From an uncultured Collinsella sp. (GTDB lineage: Bacteria > Actinomycetota > Coriobacteriia > Coriobacteriales > Coriobacteriaceae), in contig UROM01000123.1 in the NCBI GenBank assembly GCA_900549455.1, positions 1 through 5,143 of the forward strand: a DNA stretch of 5,143 nt. The letters are read 5' to 3'. Below, one piece after another: positions 1 through 5,015 of this stretch (position 1 is the first letter of the stretch; each line of letters opens with the position of its first letter). A program made the position numbers and the translations under genes. The notes beneath the pieces were generated by a model. That model saw only the letters and a list, made by a program, of their open reading frames with translations. It was not told the DNA's origin and did not search any database.

Positions 1-46
1 TACACTTATGCGATCGTCGGCAGCGTCAGATGTGTATAAGAGACAG
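1..46 (+). other. Nextera library adapter remnant (P5 end, i5 index, Tn5 mosaic end)
   Basis: Not biological. Bases 1-5 (TACAC) match the end of the Illumina P5 oligo. Bases 6-13 (TTATGCGA) sit where the i5 index belongs; from memory this is the Nextera XT v2 S522 index. Bases 14-46 match the Nextera read-1 adapter, starting TCGTCGGCAGCGTC and ending with the 19-bp Tn5 mosaic end AGATGTGTATAAGAGACAG at 28-46. Genomic sequence begins at 47. Confidence 0.97.
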
Positions 47-334
47 GTATTTCTGCTTGAGCTCCAGCATCTCGTTCAGTTCCACGTCAATGAAGTGCTG
101 AACGCCGGGGTTCTGCAGGCCGATGCTGTTGATGAGGCCGGAGGGGGTCTCCCACAGGCGCTCGCCCTTGTTTCCGTACTGGCCGTGCAGGGTCAGGCCC
201 TTGCCGGAGATGCCGCCGATCTTGGAAAAATCGGCCAGTTCCTCGTACTCCACACCGTAGCCCACGGTGCCGGATGCGCCGATGACCGGGCTGTTCATCA
301 CAAAGCCCAGCAGGTTGGTTTTCAGGTCAGCCAT
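47..334 (-). CDS. pyrD: Dihydroorotate dehydrogenase B, catalytic subunit (5' part only)
   Basis: The first 96 codons of PyrD, a cytosolic FMN enzyme that oxidises dihydroorotate to orotate in pyrimidine synthesis. In class 1B it works with PyrK, which passes the electrons to NAD. The start is MADLKTNLLGFVMNSPVIGA. The class 1 pattern of an N-terminal strand followed by NSPVIGASGTVGYG (residues 14-27), then GGISGKGLTL (40-49) and NSIGLQNPGV (69-78), is clear. The family is about 300 residues long; the rest is missing because the library adapter cuts the gene at 47, and the residues encoded beyond that are adapter. The ATG at 334-332 overlaps the upstream stop as TGATG, which suggests translational coupling to pyrK, the usual Firmicute order. 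The protein resembles Clostridia more than Actinobacteria, by eye only. Confidence 0.93.
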
Positions 335-756
335 CAGAAGAACACCTCCGTTGCATCAAAGACCGGGCCATTCTTGCACACGCTCTTGCCCTCGCCGCCC
401 TTGGTCTCGCAGGTGCAGCCAAGGCAGGCACCAATGCCGCAGGCCATCTTCTTTTCCATGCTCACAAAGCAGGGGGTGCCTTTTTCGGCACACAGGCGGG
501 CGGCATTGCGCATCATGACGGTGGGGCCGCACACCAGCACCACGTCGTAGTCCGCCGGGTCGTACAGCTGGGTGACAAAGCCGTGGAAGCCCACCGCGCC
601 GGTGTCGGTGGACACCTTGACCAGGTTTGCGATCTCCCGGTACTCCTCCATGCAGTAGGGGGTATCGCGGAAGCCGAAGAACACATCCGGCTTTACCCCG
701 GCAGCGGCCAGCTCGCGGGTGAGCTGGTACATGGGCGCGGTGCCGATGCCGCCGCC
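334..756 (-). CDS. pyrK: PyrK, dihydroorotate dehydrogenase electron-transfer subunit, C-terminal part only
   Basis: Residues 421-560 of the joined frame, listed separately because they are a different gene. PyrK carries FAD and a [2Fe-2S] cluster and moves electrons from PyrD to NAD. Visible parts are the NAD-binding segment GGGIGTAPMYQL (421-432), the CGP motif (496-498) and the cluster ligands C526, C531, C534 and C547 in MACGIGACLGCTC, followed by CKNGPVFDATEV, a standard PyrK ending. PyrK is usually about 250 residues. The N-terminal FAD-binding domain of about 100 residues, with its RxYS motif, is absent because other DNA replaces it. The stop overlaps the pyrD start by one base, so this end of the gene is intact and in its normal context. 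Confidence 0.9.
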   Translation of the reverse strand, partial: GGGIGTAPMYQLTRELAAAGVKPDVFFGFRDTPYCMEEYREIANLVKVSTDTGAVGFHGFVTQLYDPADYDVVLVCGPTVMMRNAARLCAEKGTPCFVSMEKKMACGIGACLGCTCETKGGEGKSVCKNGPVFDATEVFF

Positions 757-2016
757 CACCACGGCGATCTTCTTGTCGCCCTCGCCAGGCTTAATGGCGA
801 TGGTCGCCTCATCGCCGTTCTCGGCATTGAGCACGCACGAGATGTACTTGCGGTTTTGAATCGCGTCGACGCAGCCCTTGTTGCAGTTGAGGCACTCGCG
901 GATGGGCTCGCCGGTCGCGGCCTTCAGCGCAATGTCGGGGTCGCACATGAGCGAGCGGCCGTAGGCGATGATGTCGGCCGAGCCGTCTTCCAGGATCTTC
1001 TCGCCGGCCTCGACCGAAACCACGCGGCCGACGGTGGCCACCGGCACGGAAACCAGGGCTTTGACGCGCTCGGCCACCGGCAGCGTCCAGTTGTAGGGCA
1101 TGGCGCCCATGGGCGGAATGGTGTCGCCCATGTTGCCGGTGTGGTTGGCCTGCGCGACCTGGATCATGTCGATGCCCGCGCCCTCGAGCAGCTTGGCAAA
1201 CTCGCAGGCCTCGTCGGGCTGCAGGCCACCCTTGCCGCGCGGCGTGCCGTCGGGGTTCTCCATGATCACGGGGAGCTTGTACTCCACCATCAGCTGCGGC
1301 GCGGCCTCCTTAATGGCGGCGACGACCTCCAGCGCGTAGCGGACGCGGTTCTCGAACGAGCCGCCGTACTCGTCGGTACGCTGGTTGAGGATGGCCGAGC
1401 ACAGCGAACCCACCAGGCGGTCGCCATGGACCTCGATGGCATCGATGCCGGCCTGCTGTGCGCGGGCGGCCGAGGCAGCAATGGCCTCCTTGATCTGGGT
1501 GAGCTGCTCTACGCTGGCCTCGTTCACAAAGTGCTGCATATCGTGGTGCAGCTTGGCGTATGCCTGCTTGCGAATCTCGTTGGACTCGGCCATCTTGGCG
1601 GCAAAGGTCTCCTCGTCGCCGGCGGCCTTGGCCTCCTGCGCGGCCTTGGCGGCGACCATGGAGCCCATGACCATGCGGCCGACACCGGGCACGTCGTACT
1701 CGGGGTGGAACAGCTGCAGCGCAACCTTGGCACCGTGCTTGTGGACGGCGTCGGCCAGCGCCTTAAACGTAGGGATCTGGGCGTCGGTTGCCAGCTTGGG
1801 CGTGGGGCTCGCGGTCATGACGGGAGCGACGTCGCCGATGACGATGTAGCTCACGCCGCCACGGGCCAAGCGCTCGTAAAAGGCCAGGCTGCGCTCGCCG
1901 ATGGAACCGTCGCGCTCCTCGTAGCCGGTGGTCAGCGGCGGGAACATAATGCGGTTTTTGAGCTCAAGGGGGCCAACCGTAATGGGCTGGAGCAGCTTAG
2001 ATGCAGGTGCGGTCAT
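334..2016 (-). CDS. Old Yellow Enzyme-type flavin reductase joined in frame to PyrK C-terminus (probable chimera)
   Basis: An open frame of 560 residues made of two truncated proteins. Residues 1 to about 415 are the N-terminal part of an NADH:flavin oxidoreductase of the Old Yellow Enzyme / 2,4-dienoyl-CoA reductase type. It has an FMN TIM barrel (PITVGPLELKNRI at 11-23, NQRTDEYGGSFENRVRY at 211-227, AYGRSLMCDP at 351-360), then a [4Fe-4S] motif with C375, C378, C382 and C394. The family normally continues for some 230 residues of FAD/NAD-binding domain after KKIAVVGGGPAG. Here the text switches after VVGGG (419-423) to the NAD-binding and [2Fe-2S] half of PyrK. Start: ATG at 2016, with GAGAGG (2029-2024) seven bases upstream. 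Residues 118-165 form an Ala/Glu/Lys-rich stretch unusual for the barrel. The OYE substrate cannot be told. An in-frame join at a shared motif, with both parents cut, points to an artefact; a natural fusion is the less likely reading. Confidence 0.85.
   Translation of the reverse strand: MTAPASKLLQPITVGPLELKNRIMFPPLTTGYEERDGSIGERSLAFYERLARGGVSYIVIGDVAPVMTASPTPKLATDAQIPTFKALADAVHKHGAKVALQLFHPEYDVPGVGRMVMGSMVAAKAAQEAKAAGDEETFAAKMAESNEIRKQAYAKLHHDMQHFVNEASVEQLTQIKEAIAASAARAQQAGIDAIEVHGDRLVGSLCSAILNQRTDEYGGSFENRVRYALEVVAAIKEAAPQLMVEYKLPVIMENPDGTPRGKGGLQPDEACEFAKLLEGAGIDMIQVAQANHTGNMGDTIPPMGAMPYNWTLPVAERVKALVSVPVATVGRVVSVEAGEKILEDGSADIIAYGRSLMCDPDIALKAATGEPIRECLNCNKGCVDAIQNRKYISCVLNAENGDEATIAIKPGEGDKKIAVVGGGIGTAPMYQLTRELAAAGVKPDVFFGFRDTPYCMEEYREIANLVKVSTDTGAVGFHGFVTQLYDPADYDVVLVCGPTVMMRNAARLCAEKGTPCFVSMEKKMACGIGACLGCTCETKGGEGKSVCKNGPVFDATEVFF
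742..765. other. Chimeric junction between OYE and pyrK sequence
   Basis: On the minus strand the join lies within GTGGTGGGCGGCGGCATCGG, which encodes VVGGGIG. Sequence upstream (KKIAVV) is how an OYE-family FAD domain begins; sequence downstream (IGTAPM) is typical of PyrK. Because both families carry VVGGG here, the exact break cannot be placed more closely. The GC-rich stretch of about 15 bases is enough shared identity for template switching in PCR, or for a false overlap in assembly. Confidence 0.75.
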
Positions 2017-2068
2017 GGATATTCCTCTCTTGTAGGCGCGACGGCGATGATGCCGCGTAGTTGTCTAG

Positions 2069-2098
2069 AGGATATGGCATGGGGGTACGACAGCACAA
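2069..2098 (-). promoter_or_regulatory. Weak candidate promoter for the OYE gene
   Basis: On the minus strand, TTGTGC (2098-2093), an 18-bp gap and TATCCT (2074-2069) form a weak sigma70-like pair. It would place the start of transcription near 2062, about 45 bases before the ATG. Both boxes match the consensus only partly, and this GC-rich DNA gives chance matches, so this is tentative. Confidence 0.25.
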
Positions 2099-2157
2099 CG
2101 AAAATCGGCGAATATCAGGTGGCGGCAGGTGGATGGGACGGGGCGGCCCGTCGGTTT

Positions 2158-2214
2158 GTCTCAATCTGTAACAGTTACTCGGCAAAACCGGGTCTTACTG
2201 TTACAGATCGAGAC
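2158..2214 (+). repeat. 57-bp inverted-repeat unit 1
   Basis: Arms 2158-2173 and 2199-2214, with one mismatch (position 6). The centre begins GTTACTCGGCAAAA, the same first 14 bases as unit 5. It defines the plus orientation for the centre of the unit. Confidence 0.88.
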
Positions 2215-2238
2215 ATTCCTCTCGACCCATCCTCAACA

Positions 2239-2295
2239 ATCTAGATCTGTAACAGCTAGGCCCACTTTTGACCCCTACCTGTTACAGATCGAGAC
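2239..2295 (-). repeat. 57-bp inverted-repeat unit 2 (centre inverted)
   Basis: Arms 2239-2254 and 2280-2295, with two mismatches. The centre contains CACTTTTGACCCC and matches the centre of unit 1 much better when reverse-complemented (15 of 25 against 7 of 25), so the centre is flipped relative to units 1, 3 and 5. It is nearly identical to the centre of unit 4 (two differences). Confidence 0.85.
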
Positions 2296-2318
2296 AAACA
2301 GGACCGCTCTGTCGGAAA

Positions 2319-2375
2319 ATCTCGATCTGTAACACCTACAGACCAAAAACGACCCTAGATGTTACAAATCGAGAC
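2319..2375 (+). repeat. 57-bp inverted-repeat unit 3
   Basis: Arms 2319-2334 and 2360-2375, with two mismatches (positions 1 and 9). The right arm has TTACAAATC where the other units have TTACAGAT. Confidence 0.87.
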
Positions 2376-2398
2376 GAACAAATTCGGTCCGACCAAAC

Positions 2399-2455
2399 AT
2401 CTCAATCTGTAACATCTAGACCCACTTTTGACCCCTACCTGTTACAGATCGAGAC
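2399..2455 (-). repeat. 57-bp inverted-repeat unit 4 (centre inverted)
   Basis: Arms 2399-2414 and 2440-2455, with two mismatches (positions 1 and 6). The centre is in the same flipped orientation as unit 2 and differs from it at two bases, which suggests a 160-bp higher-order duplication covering units 1-2 and 3-4. Confidence 0.86.
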
Positions 2456-2478
2456 AAACCAATCTAGCCTGCCGAAAG

Positions 2479-2535
2479 ATCTAGATCTGTAACAGTTACT
2501 CGGCAAAATCCGTCCCCCGTGTTACAGATTGAGAT
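2479..2535 (+). repeat. 57-bp inverted-repeat unit 5 (last of the tight array)
   Basis: Arms 2479-2494 and 2520-2535, with two mismatches (positions 5 and 6). It closes the 80-bp array. About 40 bp after it (GCTGGTTTGAAAGG onward) resemble the DNA that follows units 6 and 7, so it also begins the first long composite module. Confidence 0.87.
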
Positions 2536-2643
2536 GCTGGTTTGAAAGGTTAAGAACAGTGCCGAGAGACACAGGGCGGGCCGTGACACCATTTCCGCGC
2601 GGACGGCCGCATCTCGGCAACCAAAATGTAGCTCGCCCCCGCT

Positions 2644-2693
2644 ATTCCGGACATTTCGACCTAATTACGGACATCGCCCGCGAATGTCCGGAA
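2644..2693. repeat. TTCCGGACAT cluster A
   Basis: TTCCGGACAT at 2645-2654 and TTACGGACAT at 2665-2674 are direct copies 20 bp apart. The inverted copy ATGTCCGGAA follows at 2684-2693, nine bases after the second copy. It is a degenerate version of cluster B. Copies 20 bp apart lie on the same face of the DNA helix, which would suit a DNA-binding protein; that is inference. Confidence 0.8.
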
Positions 2694-2836
2694 AAGGGAG
2701 TCGCCGTGTCCGAGACAAATACTGGCCAATAGTAGCTCTCAAGCTCCCCAGCAGAGTTCCTTACACCTGTCTGGCATGCGTCAAAATTAGACGTACGGGA
2801 CACTCCTTCGACATAGTGCGGGCCACCCGCCGAAAT

Positions 2837-2893
2837 GTCCTAATCTATAACAGTTGGCCGTCCAAATCAGATCTAGGTGTTACAGATTAAGAT
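2837..2893 (+). repeat. 57-bp inverted-repeat unit 6
   Basis: Arms 2837-2852 and 2878-2893, still 16 + 25 + 16. It is the most diverged unit. At arm positions 5 and 6 both arms carry T and A, where the other perfect unit (7) has C and G. The two arms changed together, so pairing is kept at these positions. Mismatches are at positions 1, 4 and 11. Confidence 0.82.
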
Positions 2894-3000
2894 TTTGATA
2901 TGAGCAGTTGATGATCGGAACGAAAGCACCGAATGGGAGTGGAACCCATGCCCACACTTAGAGCCGAATAACGGCAACCCAAGCGTAGAATAGCCCAACA

Positions 3001-3075
3001 ATTCCGGACATTTCGTCCTTTTCCGGACATTTTCAACCCATTTCCGGACATTATCCGCGGATGTCCGGAAATGGG
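3001..3075. repeat. TTCCGGACAT cluster B with a perfect 15-bp hairpin
   Basis: Three direct copies of TTCCGGACAT start at 3002, 3021 and 3042 (steps 19 and 21), followed by an inverted copy at 3061-3070. The last pair extends to a perfect inverted repeat: CCCATTTCCGGACAT (3037-3051), a nine-base loop (TATCCGCGG), then ATGTCCGGAAATGGG (3061-3075). No T-run follows on either side, so it is not an ordinary terminator. Its function is unknown. Confidence 0.85.
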
Positions 3076-3115
3076 CAATTGCGCCCGGAGCGAGATTCAA
3101 CCAACAGCGGTTCCT

Positions 3116-3139
3116 AGTTCCCTAGTAAAGTTCCCTAGT
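3116..3139. repeat. Short tandem repeat AGTTCCCTAGT
   Basis: AGTTCCCTAGT occurs at 3116-3126 and 3129-3139, with partial copies on both sides (TTCCTAGTTCC at 3111, AGTTCCC at 3137). The offset is 13 bp. Module 1 has only a single AGTTCC at the matching place, so this is a local expansion in module 2. Confidence 0.65.
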
Positions 3140-3216
3140 TCCCGCTTTACCGACATGTACATGTTCGGGCGTACGGAGCGCCCCCTTCGATATGACAAAG
3201 ATCGTCCTGCCGAAAC

Positions 3217-3273
3217 ATCTCGATCTGTAACACCTAGCCGCCCAAATCGCGTCTTGGTGTTACAGATCGAGAT
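3217..3273 (+). repeat. 57-bp inverted-repeat unit 7 (perfect arms)
   Basis: Arms 3217-3232 (ATCTCGATCTGTAACA) and 3258-3273 are perfect complements, extending outward to 18 bp as ACATCTCGATCTGTAACA (3215-3232 with 3258-3275). It is the best-preserved unit and ends about 50 bp from the tRNA terminator. The DNA after it resembles the DNA after units 5 and 6. Confidence 0.9.
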
Positions 3274-3323
3274 GTCTGATTGAGAGACTGAGAATTGAAC
3301 CGAAGAAACGATCCCGGGATAAC

Positions 3324-3353
3324 AAAAAAGCTCGCCGGCTAGGCCGACGAGCT
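3324..3353 (-). terminator. Intrinsic terminator of the tRNA-fMet gene
   Basis: Read on the minus strand: AGCTCGTCGGC (3353-3343), loop CTA, GCCGGCGAGCT (3339-3329), then a run of Ts ending at 3324. The stem is 11 bp with one G-T pair. It lies nine bases beyond the CCA end of the tRNA and closes that transcript before it reaches the repeats. Confidence 0.92.
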
Positions 3354-3362
3354 GCAAGTTCT

Positions 3363-3439
3363 TGGTCGCGGGGGCAGGATTTGAACCTACGACCTCCGGG
3401 TTATGAGCCCGGCGAGCTACCAGACTGCTCCACCCCGCA
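3363..3439 (-). tRNA. Initiator tRNA-fMet (anticodon CAU)
   Basis: A 77-base cloverleaf with encoded CCA (3365-3363). The acceptor stem is TGCGGGG / CCCCGCG, the D arm GAGC-AGTCTGGTA-GCTC, the anticodon arm CCGGG-CTCATAA-CCCGG with CAT at 3405-3403, and the T arm GTAGG-TTCAAAT-CCTGC. Initiator identity rests on three consecutive G:C pairs at the base of the anticodon stem (G29-G31 with C39-C41), the A11:T24 pair, and the lack of a Watson-Crick pair at 1:72. Here 1:72 is T.G, where E. coli has C.A. It charges with methionine, is formylated, and starts translation. It has its own promoter and terminator, so it is a single-gene unit. Confidence 0.96.
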
Positions 3440-3470
3440 ATGTCTGGGCGCCTCATGTGCGCAAGAAAGA

Positions 3471-3499
3471 ATATTACGCGGGAGTTCGGTAAACGGCAA
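3471..3499 (-). promoter_or_regulatory. Promoter of the tRNA-fMet gene
   Basis: On the minus strand, TTGCCG (3499-3494), a 17-bp gap and TAATAT (3476-3471) give a sigma70-type promoter with ideal spacing. Transcription would begin near 3464, leaving a leader of about 25 bases before the mature tRNA 5' end at 3439. Confidence 0.7.
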
Positions 3500-3574
3500 G
3501 GAAAATCTCGTAGAGCATAATTCCTTCATATCTTGAACGCCCCCGGCGCGAAGAGTCCAGGGCCAGCGACGCCG

Positions 3575-4762
3575 CTAGACCATCTCGTCAAACGACACCT
3601 CATCGTCGGACAAAACGGCAGCGTCAAAACCTTTGGGCCCATCGGCTACGCAGTCCTCAAATACGCGATACCTCTCGGCGCGCTCACGGGCCGCGGCGGC
3701 AGCCAGCTCAAGCGCGCGCTCGAGCGACATGCCGCACATGAGCTGATACTCAAGCTCTACAGTGAAGTCGCCGCCCACGTCATTCGCCACATCGCTGGCG
3801 CGCATGCGCAGCTCGTCGTTCCACGGCAGCACGACTTTTCGATCGTCATCCTCGTCCGCAAAGGACGCGCCCGCCGCAGCAAGACGCTCAGCCGTCACGT
3901 CTTTCGCCGTGGCGCAAATAAAATCTGTCACCGAAGGCTTCTCGCTGTTGATCATTGCCACCACCGTCTTATCGCCGTCCACGCGGGTCGCGGGAAACTC
4001 GTTCAGATATTTAGCTGCAGCGACATTCATCAACGGCAAATCGTCCACATCGATATTCCGATTCGTGAGCAGGCCAATGAGCTCGCGGTCATACGCCTTC
4101 GGCGCACCGTAAGAGCCGGGCGCCCACTCGGCAAACTGCCCAAGCATGCCACCTGTGGCCACAAGCACGCTTTCGGCGCTCGTGCGATAGCCAAACTCCC
4201 AGTGATAGGAATCGTGCAGCGGGAACGGCCGACTCGACAGCGGCCCGCAATGCATATGCGTCAGGGCAAACGGATCACCCAAGAAGTCCACGGCAACCGC
4301 ACCGGAATCACCGGCATTGCCATACCAAACGCGCACGCCATCCCATACTACCAGGCATAGCGTGCAGGCAAACGAAGTGATATCGGCAGCGGGCTGATCG
4401 ACGGCCACGTCTGCGACCGCACGAAGCGCACGCTCAAACACGCCCTTAAGGGCAGAGGCATCACCCGGCACGAGCTCGCCCCGACGATACGCCTCGGCCG
4501 CGGCATCGACGGCAGCTTCGCTGGCAAGGTGGGCACCTTCGCCGCTCAAAATCATGGATGGCATACCGCCCGCGACGGCGGCAACGATCGCCTGGCGAGG
4601 CGCCGCGTCGGTCACCGAGCCTCCGCCATCTGTGTCGCCATCCCCCACCGCGCCGAACGCGCGGGGCGGCTCGGCCACCCTCACGCAGCAGTGCTCCCGA
4701 TTTCCGCACCCCTGAATCTCGTGCCTGGCACTTGCCACGCTCGCCTCGTAGTGAATCAACAT
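3575..4762 (-). CDS. PP2C-like protein (PPM-type phosphatase fold, possibly inactive)
   Basis: A soluble 395-residue protein with no signal peptide or membrane segment. Residues about 7-275 resemble the bacterial PP2C (PPM) fold, which removes phosphate from Ser/Thr residues using metal-bound water. FGAVGDGDTDGGG (36-48) stands for the DGxGG loop, TLCLVVWDGVRVWYGNAGDSGAV (134-156) is the best match (the GDSRA strand pair), SVLVATGGMLGQF (198-210) stands for the TDG motif, and VDGDKTVVAMI (261-271) for the DDxT motif. Several metal-ligand aspartates appear replaced (see findings). About 120 residues follow the domain, rich in Ala, Glu and Asp, ending in an acidic tail. The start at 4762 is well supported: AAGGAG (4773-4768) lies five bases before the ATG. 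No kinase or FHA partner lies in the window, so the substrate is unknown. I see no clear terminator after the TAG stop at 3577-3575; the tRNA promoter lies downstream. Confidence 0.72.
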   Translation of the reverse strand: MLIHYEASVASARHEIQGCGNREHCCVRVAEPPRAFGAVGDGDTDGGGSVTDAAPRQAIVAAVAGGMPSMILSGEGAHLASEAAVDAAAEAYRRGELVPGDASALKGVFERALRAVADVAVDQPAADITSFACTLCLVVWDGVRVWYGNAGDSGAVAVDFLGDPFALTHMHCGPLSSRPFPLHDSYHWEFGYRTSAESVLVATGGMLGQFAEWAPGSYGAPKAYDRELIGLLTNRNIDVDDLPLMNVAAAKYLNEFPATRVDGDKTVVAMINSEKPSVTDFICATAKDVTAERLAAAGASFADEDDDRKVVLPWNDELRMRASDVANDVGGDFTVELEYQLMCGMSLERALELAAAAARERAERYRVFEDCVADGPKGFDAAVLSDDEVSFDEMV

Positions 4763-5015
4763 CTCTGCTCCTTATCGTCCACACCGGCTGGGCGCGGCGG
4801 GCTCTGGTCCGTCCGGCGCCGCGTCCAGGGCTGCTTCCGCGGGCTTGGACCGCCCGCTTTGTCGCCGACAGTCTGGCAGCAAAACGGGCGTTTCGGTCGC
4901 ACTCGGTTCAGCTGAACACGGGTCCAAACGCCCACGCAGACGAATCGCGGCGCAGCAGCGCCGACGGCACGTATACAATGGTGCGCGTCCTTTTACGCCG
5001 ACACCGGGAGTAGAC
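4763..5015. promoter_or_regulatory. Divergent intergenic region between the PP2C-like gene and coaX
   Basis: These 253 bp must hold promoters for both outward-facing genes, but none is clear. Towards coaX there is TACAAT at 4974-4979, a fair -10 box without a good -35. A perfect 12-bp palindrome, GTTCAGCTGAAC (4906-4917), could be an operator. In the leader of the PP2C-like gene, 4790-4799 can pair with 4817-4826 (10 bp, one G-T), and GCGGGC (4839-4844) with GCCCGC (4852-4857). In DNA this GC-rich, such stems are weak evidence. Confidence 0.4.

Larger units (their letters stand above)
2158..2535. repeat. 80-bp tandem array of five 57-bp inverted-repeat units
   Basis: Five units start at 2158, 2239, 2319, 2399 and 2479 (steps 81, 80, 80, 80). 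Each has a 16-bp left arm close to RTCTCRATCTGTAACA, exactly 25 bp of centre, and a 16-bp inverted right arm close to TGTTACAGATYGAGAY. The 23-24 bp between units is not random. It tends to begin AAAC or GAAC and to end in a variant of CTGCCGAAA, so the whole 80 bp was duplicated and then diverged. Counted as half-sites, there are ten alternating 16-mers about 40 bp apart. No reading frame here looks real. The function is unknown; protein-binding sites, RNA hairpins or a mobile miniature element are all possible. Confidence 0.9.
2479..3216. repeat. Diverged tandem duplication of a 360-380 bp composite module
   Basis: Module 1 (2479-2836) and module 2 (2837-3216) have the same order of parts: a 57-bp unit, about 108 bp, a TTCCGGACAT cluster, then about 145 bp ending near a variant of CCGAAA. 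The next 57-bp unit follows. The distance from the end of the 57-bp unit to the cluster is nearly equal in the two modules (2535 to 2644, 2893 to 3001). Shared landmarks are CGGCAACC before the cluster, CGCGRATGTCCGGAAA at its end, AGTTCC, CGTACGG and CTTCGAYAT. No convincing gene lies in either module. Confidence 0.75.

Noticed and set aside
583..2244. 553-residue plus-strand open frame
   Set aside because: It lies antisense to the OYE/PyrK frame, whose protein has clear family motifs. Its own translation is a low-complexity, GC-driven string with no recognisable domain.
2158..2535. CRISPR array
   Set aside because: The pitch is regular, but the repeats alternate in orientation, the 23-24 bp gaps are diverged copies of one another rather than unique spacers, and no cas gene is present.
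2158..3273. 57-bp units as intrinsic terminators
   Set aside because: The loop is 25 bases and no T-run follows the stem on either strand.
2129..3283. Small open frames in the repeat region (67-75 residues, both strands)
   Set aside because: They are translations of the repeats themselves, share residues only because the DNA repeats, and lack convincing ribosome binding sites.
2017..3323. Insertion sequence or phage remnant
   Set aside because: There is no transposase or integrase fragment in any frame and no target-site duplication that I could identify around the repeat block.
3097..3456. 119-residue minus-strand open frame
   Set aside because: It runs through the tRNA-fMet gene and its terminator, so it cannot be a normal gene.
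3533..4360. 275-residue plus-strand open frame
   Set aside because: It is antisense to the PP2C-like gene, has no ribosome binding site I can see, and its composition (Arg, His and Ala rich) is typical of a shadow frame.
4839..4860. Terminator-like hairpin GCGGGC/GCCCGC
   Set aside because: The stem is only six pairs, just three Ts follow, and no plus-strand gene precedes it.
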